NCBI GenBank assembly: GCA_964356335.1
Contig: CAYHHI010000035.1
Span: 1-33,866, forward strand
Direction: 5' to 3'
From: CAYHHI01 sp964356335
Lineage (GTDB): Bacteria; Arandabacterota; Arandabacteria; Arandabacterales; Arandabacteraceae
DNA: 33,866 bases
Shown here one piece after another: positions 24,349 to 31,754 of the stretch. Numbering within the stretch: position 1 is the stretch's first letter; each line of letters opens with the position of its first letter. The notes beneath the pieces are model-generated. The model was not told the origin of the DNA. It saw only the letters and a list, made by a program, of their open reading frames with translations, and searched no databases. A program made the translations under genes and the position numbers.

Positions 24349-24376
24349 TTGACATGGTTCCTCGGCCGGGTACAAT
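24349..24376 (+). promoter_or_regulatory. promoter of the polytopic membrane protein gene
   Basis: TTGACA (24349-24354, perfect), 16 bases, TACAAT (24371-24376, five of six). The predicted start falls on about 24383, the A of the annotated ATG, so the mRNA would be leaderless. Confidence 0.65.
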
Positions 24377-24382
24377 CTCACC

Positions 24383-26665
24383 ATGGTCTCAGGCGCGGAG
24401 GATCCTGCAAAGCACCGGAAGTCAGTTTCATCCAAATTGATCTCACCTGGCTCGGCCATAATCCTGGTCGCCGCGGTGTACCTTGTGACCCTGGGCTTTC
24501 TCCAGCTCCACGGTATCTGGATAAACGATAACGGCAACAGACTGATCCTGCTTCAAAACATAATTGCCAGCGACTATTCGGATTACTCAATCGCCTGGCC
24601 GGGCCGCGCCATCGATCCGACCTTCGACTACGCCCCGATCTCGTATCCGTTTGCAGTAGTCAAGAACGATCGGCTCTTCTCCCTTTACTCGCCGGTATTC
24701 GCAACAGCGGCTTCTCCCTTCTTCAGGCTGTTGGGCTACCCCGGGCTTTATGTGCTTCCCTTGATCTCTTCCATAGTGATGCTTCTCGGGATCTCAAGAT
24801 TGATGGATACGCTGGAAGCAGGGAGAAGGGCGAAGATCTATGCGATTCTGATCACGGGGCTCGCGACCCCGATCTGGTTTTACAGCATGACTTTCTGGGA
24901 ACACATGATCGCGGTCTGCTTGAGCGTGTGGGGGATTGTATTCATCCTTCGCTTCGTGAGAGGCCGGATCCTGCGGGGCCAGGCCTCGCGATATCATTGC
25001 CCGGAAGACCAGATCTCGAAAGATCAGACCCCGGAAGCCCGGGCCTTGAAAGATCGGGTCCCGCAACACCAGACCAGGGAAGATCAGACCTTGAAGAACT
25101 GCTCCCCCGAAGGTCATTCAAGACGCAACCTGATCATTGGTGCCGTGCTCTCAGCCCTGGGCATCTATTTCAGAGACGATCTTTACGCCCTCAGTGCCGT
25201 ACTTCTTGTCGTGGTATTCCTGTACTCTCCACGGAAACGCCTAGGCACCATGGCTATCTTCATCGCAAGCACGATAGTGACTCTTGTCCCCTTGTGGCTA
25301 TTCCAGTGGAAGGCGATCAGCGCCCCGTTCGGATACCACCTCGAAACCCTCCTCCTCACAACCGCAGGAATCAAGCAACACCTCTTGGATAGACCACGGG
25401 TCTTCTATAACCTCTACGTAGGCTCTTCGGCAAGCGTCTGGGCATCGCTTCTCTTGAGCGCGCCGTTCTGGCTGCTATTCATCCTGAACCCGAAGATGTC
25501 CCGGCGCTCCGCAAGGCTATCAGTCCCTCTGTACGGCCTCGCCGCAATCGTCGCCTCGCTCTTCATCTATCAGGGTTTCTTTCACACTGCGAAGCCGATA
25601 GCCTGCATGGGCAACATCAGCAGCCTCTTCCCGGCAGCCCCTGTTCTTATATTCGCATTCTTGAGGTTTGCCGATCGCCAGACGGCAAGGCCACGTGTCA
25701 ATTGCGCCTCGGCAGAAATGCCGAAGAGAGAAACGCAGTGGGATGAGACCTACACTGGCGGGAATCCATTGGAGGAGAGGCAGGCTGGCAAGCCGCGGTT
25801 GGCTGAGAGCCAAACCGACCAGGCACCGTCTGCGGAAATGCCGCATGGAGGAACACGATCGGCAGAGATGCGATTGGGCGAGACACCGCAAACGGGGTTC
25901 CGACTGAGGGAAATTGTGTGGCTGGTCTGCCTCATTTACGCTGTGGTTTACGGCTTGGCTGCTCCGAGGGCGGGTTCATGGGGAATCCACTGGGGAAACA
26001 GGCTCGTACTGATTCTCTACCCTTTGCTCGCCACTCTCGCAGCGGCCAACCTCGCGGATTGGCAGAGCCTGACATCCAAAGGCAAGCCTTCCGCAAAGCG
26101 ACCTCCCGGCAGCGAGCCTTCCGCCAACAATCTTCCCCATAGCGAGATTCCCCGCAACAAGCCTCCCGACAGCCAAACTCCCGGGAGACAAACTTCCGAA
26201 AACCAGGCACCGGAATGTCCCCCTTGCGGGATCTTGGCCTCCCGGAGCCGGACCTCATGGCAAAAGGGAAAGGGATTGCAGGCCGCCGTTGTTGCTCTCG
26301 TCGCTCTCGTGAGCCTCGCAGCCCAGGTCTACTCCATCAGCATTCTTGATCGCAAGATGGATTTCTCGTATCGCCTGAATCAAGAAATCGCAAAGGCTCC
26401 GGAGGAGGTGATTGTCACGGACCAGTGGTGGCTCGGGCAGGAGCTTTACACCCAGTTCAACCGGAAACTCATCTTCCGCATCCAGTCGCAGCAGCAGCTT
26501 GACCAACTGGTGTCGGTCTTGAGAGACCACAACTACACGAGATTTCTCTACGTCAGCCCACCCATGCCCGGCGAAAAGGTGGGGCCCGAAGTGCGCGACA
26601 TCACTGACGGCGGCCTCAACTACTGGAATCTCAGGCTGTTTCCCGTTGACACGGGCGCGAGATAG
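24383..26665 (+). CDS. polytopic membrane protein, glycosyltransferase-like, with three repeat-built loops
   Basis: This 760-residue protein has about a dozen hydrophobic segments. The arrangement (first helix, a long loop with DYAPISYPF, then many helices and a soluble C-terminal ~100 residues with VIVTDQWWLGQELY) resembles GT-C-type, ArnT/PMT-like membrane glycosyltransferases. No catalytic motif is certain. Three hydrophilic loops (about residues 208-243, 443-507 and 567-626) are made of five-residue periods encoded by 15-bp tandem repeats. Removing them would leave a protein of ordinary length. There is no ribosome site; a strong promoter puts the start point on the ATG. It is the first host-like gene to the right of the island remnant. 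Confidence 0.75.
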   Translation: MVSGAEDPAKHRKSVSSKLISPGSAIILVAAVYLVTLGFLQLHGIWINDNGNRLILLQNIIASDYSDYSIAWPGRAIDPTFDYAPISYPFAVVKNDRLFSLYSPVFATAASPFFRLLGYPGLYVLPLISSIVMLLGISRLMDTLEAGRRAKIYAILITGLATPIWFYSMTFWEHMIAVCLSVWGIVFILRFVRGRILRGQASRYHCPEDQISKDQTPEARALKDRVPQHQTREDQTLKNCSPEGHSRRNLIIGAVLSALGIYFRDDLYALSAVLLVVVFLYSPRKRLGTMAIFIASTIVTLVPLWLFQWKAISAPFGYHLETLLLTTAGIKQHLLDRPRVFYNLYVGSSASVWASLLLSAPFWLLFILNPKMSRRSARLSVPLYGLAAIVASLFIYQGFFHTAKPIACMGNISSLFPAAPVLIFAFLRFADRQTARPRVNCASAEMPKRETQWDETYTGGNPLEERQAGKPRLAESQTDQAPSAEMPHGGTRSAEMRLGETPQTGFRLREIVWLVCLIYAVVYGLAAPRAGSWGIHWGNRLVLILYPLLATLAAANLADWQSLTSKGKPSAKRPPGSEPSANNLPHSEIPRNKPPDSQTPGRQTSENQAPECPPCGILASRSRTSWQKGKGLQAAVVALVALVSLAAQVYSISILDRKMDFSYRLNQEIAKAPEEVIVTDQWWLGQELYTQFNRKLIFRIQSQQQLDQLVSVLRDHNYTRFLYVSPPMPGEKVGPEVRDITDGGLNYWNLRLFPVDTGAR
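25006..25110 (+). repeat. 15-bp tandem repeat array 1 (about 7 units)
   Basis: Units are close to AGATCAGACCTTGAA, for example 25021-25035, 25051-25065 and 25081-25095. The coding phase is kept throughout and gives pentapeptides such as KDQTP, KDRVP and EDQTL. Units are diverged, so it is an old array. Confidence 0.8.
25709..25903 (+). repeat. 15-bp tandem repeat array 2 (about 13 units)
   Basis: Best units are TCGGCAGAAATGCCG (25709-25723), TCTGCGGAAATGCCG (25829-25843) and TCGGCAGAGATGCGA (25859-25873). They encode SAEMP/SAEMR pentapeptides, alternating with diverged units such as KRETQ and LGETP. Confidence 0.8.
26081..26260 (+). repeat. 15-bp tandem repeat array 3 (about 12 units)
   Basis: Units are close to AGCGAGCCTTCCGCC, for example 26111-26125, 26141-26155 and 26156-26170. 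They encode Pro/Ser-rich pentapeptides (PGSEP, PHSEI, PRNKP, PDSQT). Confidence 0.8.
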
Positions 26666-26749
26666 CCGAGGGTAGACAGGCACACCCGCAGTTTGGACTT
26701 GAATTGCCATACCAATGTGATGGACAATCCGGCGAAAGGCTTGGGTCTA

Positions 26750-26784
26750 GAACCTGCGGCCGGCCCCAGGCCGATAGGAGGTTC
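26750..26784. other. two-part stem-loop between the membrane protein and the phosphate genes
   Basis: GAACCT (26750-26755) pairs with AGGTTC (26779-26784), and inside it CGGCC (26757-26761) pairs with GGCCG (26769-26773). No T tract follows. It lies in the 197-base gap before the phosphate operon and could be a Rho-type stop structure or leader fold. Confidence 0.4.
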
Positions 26785-26862
26785 TTACCCGCCGTGCCGG
26801 TATCAGCACTTGTCTCGCTGGATGAAGAGGATCTGTCTCGAGTGTAGGTAAAGGAGAGCTTC

Positions 26863-27489
26863 ATGTTTTCCAGATTTCTTCCCAGGAGTTCTGACTTCTT
26901 CAGCCTTTTCGAAAAGCAGGCCGATGCTGCGATCGAAGCAGCTGGCCTCTTCAAGGAACTGGTGTCAAATGGCATCGTGGATGAGACGGCGGTCAAGAGA
27001 ATGGAAGAGATCGAACACCAGGGAGACGAGACCACGTATGCGCTGATTGACAAGCTCAACAAGACCTTCATAACGCCCTTCGATCGCGAAGACATCCATT
27101 CCCTGGCCAAGGAACTGGACGACGTTATCGACGTGATCCATACAATGGTGGGAAAGCTCAAGACCTACAATCTCATTGGCGTCAATAAGAATCTCGTGGA
27201 ATTCGCTTCGGTGATAGAGAAATCGGTCCTCTGCGTGGCCTCTGCCGTGAAGGGGCTCAGGAACATGAAGAATGCCAAGTCCGTCTTGCGGAGCTGTGTG
27301 GAAATCAATCAGCTTGAGGATCTTGGTGATTCGATGAGGGACAAGTCCATCGCAGAGCTCTTCGAAACGGAAAAAAACGCCATCACCGTCATCAAGTGGA
27401 AAGAAATATATGAAGACGCCGAGACGGTCCTCGATATCTGCGAAGACGTCGCCAATGCGGTGGAAGCCATAATCGTCAAACAGGCCTAG
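26863..27489 (+). CDS. DUF47 (PhoU-like) phosphate-transport accessory protein
   Basis: This 208-residue all-helical protein begins FLPRSSDFFSLFEKQADAAIEAAGLF and has IEHQGDETTYALIDKLNKTFITPFDREDIHSLAKELDDVID, split here at the metal-binding E/D clusters typical of DUF47/PhoU folds. DUF47 proteins pair with Pit permeases and are thought to modulate them. AAAGGAGAG lies 5 bases ahead of the ATG. The stop is three bases before the Pit gene, so the two form an operon. Confidence 0.93.
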   Translation: MFSRFLPRSSDFFSLFEKQADAAIEAAGLFKELVSNGIVDETAVKRMEEIEHQGDETTYALIDKLNKTFITPFDREDIHSLAKELDDVIDVIHTMVGKLKTYNLIGVNKNLVEFASVIEKSVLCVASAVKGLRNMKNAKSVLRSCVEINQLEDLGDSMRDKSIAELFETEKNAITVIKWKEIYEDAETVLDICEDVANAVEAIIVKQA

Positions 27490-27492
27490 TCC

Positions 27493-28473
27493 ATGACCTT
27501 AAGCCTGCTCCTCCTCATAGCCCTTGCGCTCACCTTTGATTTTCTGAACGGGTTTCATGATTCGGCGAACTCCATCGCAACCGTCGTCTCCACCCGCGTG
27601 CTCTCGCCCCGCGTCGCCGTGCTATGGGCGGCCTTCTTCAACTTCATCGCCTTCCTGTTCTTCGGATTGCACGTCGCCAACACCATCGGCAAAGGCATCA
27701 TCGATATCGCTATCGTGGATAAGGGTGTGATCTTCGGCACCCTCGTGGGCGCATGCACCTGGGATATCATCACCTGGCATCTTGGCCTGCCCACAAGCTC
27801 TTCCCATGCGCTGATCGGCGGCCTGATAGGCGCTGCGCTGGTGAAGGCGGGGCCGAGCGCCCTCGTATTGCACGGCATTCTCAAGACAGTCACGTTCATA
27901 TTTGTTTCCCCGATCGTGGGGCTGGTCTTGGGACTCACGGTGGGCGTCTGCGTCTACAGGATATTCCGCAGAAGCGCCCCCTTGAAGGTGGATCACATTT
28001 TCAGGAAAGGCCAACTGGTGTCCGCGGCATTTTACAGTATGGGGCACGGCACCAACGATGCGCAGAAGACGATGGGTATCATTGCGAGTCTGCTCTTCAG
28101 TGCGGGACTCCTCGGAGGCAAATTCCATATTCCTCTCTGGGTTGTGGTCGCTTGCCACTCCGCCATTGCGCTCGGAACTGTGTTCGGCGGATGGCGTATC
28201 GTCAAGACGATGGGGCAGAAGATTGCCAAGCTTAAACCCGTTGATGGGTTCAGCGCAGAGGCCGGCGCCGCCATCACGCTTTTCATCTCATCGAGACTCG
28301 GCATCCCCGTGAGCACCACACATACCATCACAGGATCTATCATGGGCGTGGGTTCGCTCAAGCGCCTGAGCGCGGTCGGGTGGGGAGTCGCCGGGCGAAT
28401 CATCTGGGCCTGGATCCTTACGATTCCCTGCTCAGCCGCGATATCGGCTCTGGCTTATTTCATAGTCCGGTGA
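27493..28473 (+). CDS. pit: inorganic phosphate transporter, PiT family
   Basis: This 326-residue inner-membrane permease has about ten hydrophobic segments. The duplicated PiT signatures are present: FDFLNGFHDSANSIATVVSTR near the N-terminus and GHGTNDAQKTMGI in the second half, plus GLPTSSSHALIGG and GIPVSTTHTITGSIMGVG. It imports phosphate (often as a metal-phosphate complex) with protons or sodium. The length is normal for bacterial short Pit proteins. The ATG follows the DUF47 stop by three bases, so the two are translated from one mRNA. Confidence 0.95.
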   Translation: MTLSLLLLIALALTFDFLNGFHDSANSIATVVSTRVLSPRVAVLWAAFFNFIAFLFFGLHVANTIGKGIIDIAIVDKGVIFGTLVGACTWDIITWHLGLPTSSSHALIGGLIGAALVKAGPSALVLHGILKTVTFIFVSPIVGLVLGLTVGVCVYRIFRRSAPLKVDHIFRKGQLVSAAFYSMGHGTNDAQKTMGIIASLLFSAGLLGGKFHIPLWVVVACHSAIALGTVFGGWRIVKTMGQKIAKLKPVDGFSAEAGAAITLFISSRLGIPVSTTHTITGSIMGVGSLKRLSAVGWGVAGRIIWAWILTIPCSAAISALAYFIVR

Positions 28474-28497
28474 GACCAATTGTGAGATGTAAGGAAC

Positions 28498-28530
28498 ATG
28501 AGAATGATCAGTGGTTCATTGTCTCATTTT
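28498..28530 (+). terminator. probable terminator after pit
   Basis: ATGAGAATGA (28498-28507) pairs with TCATTGTCTCAT (28516-28527) with two bulged bases, followed by TTTTGTG. The stem is AT-rich, so it is moderate in strength. It lies 25 bases after the pit stop and just before the tdk promoter. Confidence 0.5.
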
Positions 28531-28533
28531 GTG

Positions 28534-28562
28534 TTGACTAAACCCGTGCTCTCGACTACACT
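28534..28562 (+). promoter_or_regulatory. candidate promoter of tdk
   Basis: TTGACT (28534-28539), 17 bases, TACACT (28557-28562). The predicted start is near 28569, directly in front of a perfect hairpin and 66 bases from the tdk start. Confidence 0.6.
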
Positions 28563-28570
28563 TCCCTTAC

Positions 28571-28589
28571 AAATCTCTATCAGAGATTT
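28571..28589 (+). other. 5'-end hairpin in the tdk leader
   Basis: AAATCTCT (28571-28578), loop ATC, AGAGATTT (28582-28589): a perfect 8-bp stem that would form at the very 5' end of the mRNA. Such 5' stems can protect a transcript from decay; that role is inference. Confidence 0.5.
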
Positions 28590-28634
28590 CCAGGTTTCCT
28601 CAAGCCCCACTCCTTGAAAAGAAGGAAACGCAAT

Positions 28635-29195
28635 ATGGATCATGAGCAAGGCGGGATAGAAGTCATATGCGGCAGCATGTTCAGCGGCAAGAGCGAGGAA
28701 CTTATAAGGCGGCTCCGCCGGGCGATCATTGCCAGGCAAAAGGTCCAGGCCTTCAAGCCCGAGATCGATGACAGATATAGCCCAGATGACATCGTCTCCC
28801 ATGATGCAAGAAAAATCGAATGCACCAAGGTGAAGGCGGCGCGCGACATACTCGAGCACGTGAGAGGTGACACCAAGGTGATCGGCATCGATGAGGCTCA
28901 GTTTCTTAGCGAAGGCCTCGTCGAGATCTGTGAAGCGCTGGCCAATGACGGCAGGCGCGTGATCGTCGCCGGCCTCGACCAGGACTTTCGCGGAAACCCG
29001 TTCGAACCCATTCCGCAGCTCCTCGCTCTGGCGGAGAGCATCACCAAGACCATGGCCGTGTGCATGGTCTGCGGCGGGCCCGCAAACAAGACCCAGCGGC
29101 TCATTGAAAGTGATGAGAGAATAGTTGTGGGTTCCGGTGAAGCCTATGAGCCCAGGTGCAGAAAATGTTTCAAGCCTCCTAAGTCAAAGCAGTGA
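28635..29195 (+). CDS. tdk: thymidine kinase (type II)
   Basis: This cytoplasmic enzyme phosphorylates thymidine in the salvage pathway. From the ATG at 28635 it has 186 residues: P-loop GSMFSGKS at 13-20, the DEAQF motif, GLDQDFRG, the lasso-region residues near the end, and zinc ligands CMVC and CRKC. AAGGAA lies 8 bases ahead of this ATG. A longer frame from a TTG at 28614 is unlikely because it has no ribosome site. The gene has its own promoter. It stands near the purine phosphorylase gene, so two nucleoside-salvage functions share the neighbourhood. Confidence 0.95.
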   Translation: MDHEQGGIEVICGSMFSGKSEELIRRLRRAIIARQKVQAFKPEIDDRYSPDDIVSHDARKIECTKVKAARDILEHVRGDTKVIGIDEAQFLSEGLVEICEALANDGRRVIVAGLDQDFRGNPFEPIPQLLALAESITKTMAVCMVCGGPANKTQRLIESDERIVVGSGEAYEPRCRKCFKPPKSKQ

Positions 29196-29301
29196 CCTGG
29201 GGTTGCCAGGGGTTCGAAAGTGACGTGAGTGCCAAGCGAATCGATATTGCAGTGTCCACAATCGAAGAGCTGAAGAAAGAGCAGGCTCGAGCCAAAATAT
29301 C

Positions 29302-30003
29302 ATGCCAGCGATCAGTGAGCGGCTGAAAGAGGTGAACGAGCGAATCCAGCGTGCTTGCGCGCGCGCCGGGCGAAGCCCTGCTGAGATCGCCCTGGTCGCC
29401 GTCACCAAGACCGTTCCAGCGGCGCGCATCCAGCAAGGTGTTGATGCGGGTATCCGGCTCGTGGGTGAGAATAAGGTGCAGGAGGCCGCTCGAAAGGCGG
29501 ACCATGTCAGAGGTGTCACCTGGCACATGGTCGGTCACCTCCAGCGCAACAAAGCCAAGAAGGCTGTAGCCCTCTTCGCCATGATCCAGTCAGTCGATTC
29601 TTTGGAGCTGGCCCAGGAGATAGACAGGAACTCAGCCGAGGCAGGCAAGCAGATGGATGTGCTCATAGAGGTCAACACATCACAAGAGGACACCAAATTC
29701 GGCCGAGCCCCCGAAGATTGTATTGACCTTGTCGAAAAAATATCCCACTTTAAGCATATATCCGTGAAAGGGCTGATGACCATCGGGGCTTTCACACCTG
29801 ATGAGAAGGTAGTGAGAGCCTGCTTCAGTCGTTTGCGCGACCTTCGAGAAAGCATCCGCAGGGCGAACATAGAGAATGTGAAGATGGAATGGCTTTCAAT
29901 GGGAATGACTTCGGATTTTGAGACGGCAATTGAAGAGGGGTCGAACATGGTGAGAATCGGCGCCGCCATATTCGGTCCGAGGCAAGATTCGCTCGCAACC
30001 TAG
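29302..30003 (+). CDS. yggS: YggS/PROSC-family pyridoxal-phosphate homeostasis protein
   Basis: This 233-residue single-domain alanine-racemase-fold protein holds PLP on Lys36 of VAVTKT. Family text continues with GENKVQEA, WHMVGHLQRNKAKKA, IQSVDS, EVNTSQE.KFG and GLMTIGAF, then LSMGMTSDFETAIEEGSNMVRIGAAIFG. It buffers cellular PLP and has no enzyme activity of its own. The ATG has only a weak ribosome site. A short overlapping frame (from GTG 29225) runs into its start and might aid translation. Gram-positive and many other genomes keep this gene beside divIVA, as here. Confidence 0.95.
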   Translation: MPAISERLKEVNERIQRACARAGRSPAEIALVAVTKTVPAARIQQGVDAGIRLVGENKVQEAARKADHVRGVTWHMVGHLQRNKAKKAVALFAMIQSVDSLELAQEIDRNSAEAGKQMDVLIEVNTSQEDTKFGRAPEDCIDLVEKISHFKHISVKGLMTIGAFTPDEKVVRACFSRLRDLRESIRRANIENVKMEWLSMGMTSDFETAIEEGSNMVRIGAAIFGPRQDSLAT

Positions 30004-30041
30004 GCTCGGGGAAGCAAACTCAAGGAAGGGGGCAGAGAAAA

Positions 30042-30548
30042 ATGGAGATTAGCCCGCTTGACGTGCGGAATCAGGTCTTCAAGAAGAGAATGAAAGGCTA
30101 TGACCCCGAAGAGGTCAAACAGTTCCTTGATGCAGTCGCCGATCGGATGGAGCAGATGCTGAAGGAGAGGGAGGAGCTCCAAGCCGAGAACATGTCGCTT
30201 AAGGAGAAAACCGCGTATTACATCGATATGGAGCAAACTCTTAAAGACACTCTCATTACCGCTCAGAGGATCAGCTCCGATGCCAGAGCCAATGCTCAAC
30301 AGAGTGCCCAAAACATCCTCAAGGAAGCCGAGCTCGTAGCCCAAAAGACGGTCTCGGATATTGTGGGCCAGGTTGAGCATGTCTCGAGGAGCCGTGACAC
30401 TCTTAAGGCTGAGACCATGGCTCTGGTGGTGAAGCTCAAGAGCATGATGGAAGCTCAACTCAGTTATATCGAGAGCATGGAAGATGAGATCGGCAAGCAA
30501 GGAGTGCCCGAACGAAAGGGCGCGGGAGTGGCCGGAGGTGGTGCGTAA
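30042..30548 (+). CDS. divIVA: DivIVA-family cell-division/polarity protein
   Basis: This 168-residue protein has the N-terminal DivIVA signature ISPLDVRNQVFKKRMKGYDPEEVKQFLD, given here for residues 3-30 in shortened form (ISPLDVRN, GYDPEEVKQFLD). A long coiled coil follows to about residue 145 and a short Gly/Ala tail. Such proteins bind curved membrane and organise poles or septa. AAGGGGG precedes the ATG by about 10 bases. The gene is 38 bases after yggS, within the yggS-divIVA-yggU run. The next 90 bases hold only the ribosome site of yggU. Confidence 0.93.
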   Translation: MEISPLDVRNQVFKKRMKGYDPEEVKQFLDAVADRMEQMLKEREELQAENMSLKEKTAYYIDMEQTLKDTLITAQRISSDARANAQQSAQNILKEAELVAQKTVSDIVGQVEHVSRSRDTLKAETMALVVKLKSMMEAQLSYIESMEDEIGKQGVPERKGAGVAGGGA

Positions 30549-30639
30549 GGCAGGCCGAGGAGATCAGTACCAAGAGCATTACCAAGAACCGACAGTAGAT
30601 GATTGAATTGGGTTGGATTTCAAGTGGAGGGGTTTGTAA

Positions 30640-30957
30640 GTGATGTCAGAGTCAGGTGAAACGAGCGAGAAGAGCTTCACGCTCAAGGTCCGGGTGTCCC
30701 CGAAAGCCTTGAGGGGTGAAGTGGTGGGTTGGATGGATGATGGAGCGCTCAAGGTGAGGGTGGTTGCTGCACCGGAGGCCGGCAGGGCAAACATTGAACT
30801 GCTGCGGCTTGTCGCCGCCGAACTGGACATACCCGTGAGAAACGTAATCTTGGCCGGTGGAAGCGGCTCGACCAATAAGTTCTTAAGGATAGTGGGTCTT
30901 GACGAGACAGAAGTGAAAAGGAGGCTCAGCAGATGCCCGACCTTAGGAAAAGAATAA
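30640..30957 (+). CDS. yggU: YggU/DUF167-family protein
   Basis: This protein has about 105 residues of the small DUF167 fold: LKVRVSPKALRGEVVGWMDDG, then LKVRVVAAPEAGRAN, VILAGGSGSTNKFLRIVG, shown here in pieces. GGAGGGG stands 7 bases before GTG 30640 and 10 before ATG 30643, so either may be the start. The function of the family is unknown, although it is widely conserved near yggS. Its last 25 bases overlap the purine phosphorylase gene, so the two are coupled. Confidence 0.92.
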   Translation: MMSESGETSEKSFTLKVRVSPKALRGEVVGWMDDGALKVRVVAAPEAGRANIELLRLVAAELDIPVRNVILAGGSGSTNKFLRIVGLDETEVKRRLSRCPTLGKE

Positions 30958-31754
30958 GCGAAGCGACGCGATTCGTTAGATCCCGGACTGCCCTCAAGCC
31001 GGACTACGCGATCATCCTCGGAACGGGCCTGGGCGGGCTCGCCAAGGGGATAAAGCAGGCAGTCCACATACCTTTTGACAGGATTCCCGGTTTCCCGGTC
31101 TCCACGGTCCTCGGGCATTCGGGCGAGCTGGTGGTAGGAAGAATCTCAGGTAAGAAAGTGGTTGCGATGAACGGCCGTGTCCACTACTACGAAGGCTACT
31201 CGATGGAGGACGTGACCTATCCCACGCGCGTGATGAAGTTCCTGGGCGCCCACACCCTCATAGTTTCAAACGCCGTCGGCGGGATGAACCCGTTCTACGA
31301 CCGGGGCGACATCGTCATAATCGCAGATCACATCAACTTGATGGGCGACAATCCTCTGATCGGACCCAACGATGACTCGATCGGAACGAGATTCCCGGAT
31401 ATGTCGGAGCCATACTCACGGAAGCTCATCGACCTCACCGAGAGGGTTGCGATCGATCTTAAGATAAAGATTCACAAGGGTGTGTTCGTAGGGGTCTCGG
31501 GCCCCAATCTTGAGACGAGGGCAGAGTACAGATTTCTGCGCGGGATAGGCGCGGATACGGTTGGAATGTCAACAGTGCCGGAGGTGCTTGTGGCGCGTCA
31601 CATGAACATGAACGTCCTGGGGCTCTCGATTGTGACGGACCTGTGCCTTCCTGATGCACTTGAGCCTGCCGATCACAGGGTGATCATCAAGGCCGCTGAG
31701 AGCGCTGAGCCCAAGCTCACGAAGATCGTGAAAGAGGTTCTGCGGAGACTATGA
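30933..31754 (+). CDS. punA: purine nucleoside phosphorylase (trimeric, PNP family 2)
   Basis: This 273-residue enzyme cleaves purine ribo- and deoxyribonucleosides with phosphate in salvage. Motifs in order are IILGTGLGG (phosphate loop), FPVSTVLGHSGELV, GRVHYYEGYSM, SNAVGGMNP, then GPNLETRAEYRFLR and GMSTVPEVLVARH, and the late Asn/Asp-region TDLCLPD. That last position is often N in guanosine-type enzymes; the D here may shift base preference. It overlaps yggU by 25 bases and its TGA overlaps the ileS ATG (ATGA), so it sits mid-operon. Confidence 0.94.
   Translation: MPDLRKRISEATRFVRSRTALKPDYAIILGTGLGGLAKGIKQAVHIPFDRIPGFPVSTVLGHSGELVVGRISGKKVVAMNGRVHYYEGYSMEDVTYPTRVMKFLGAHTLIVSNAVGGMNPFYDRGDIVIIADHINLMGDNPLIGPNDDSIGTRFPDMSEPYSRKLIDLTERVAIDLKIKIHKGVFVGVSGPNLETRAEYRFLRGIGADTVGMSTVPEVLVARHMNMNVLGLSIVTDLCLPDALEPADHRVIIKAAESAEPKLTKIVKEVLRRL

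Noticed and set aside
25006..26260. Minus-strand frames in the three 15-bp arrays that look like pentapeptide-repeat proteins
   Set aside because: Any in-frame 15-bp repeat gives five-residue periodicity on both strands. The residues do not follow the A(D/N)LXX pattern at the right positions, and the plus strand carries the continuous membrane protein.
30000..30500. 166-codon minus-strand frame
   Set aside because: It is the complement of divIVA; Leu/His-rich text is what a coiled-coil gene gives on its other strand.
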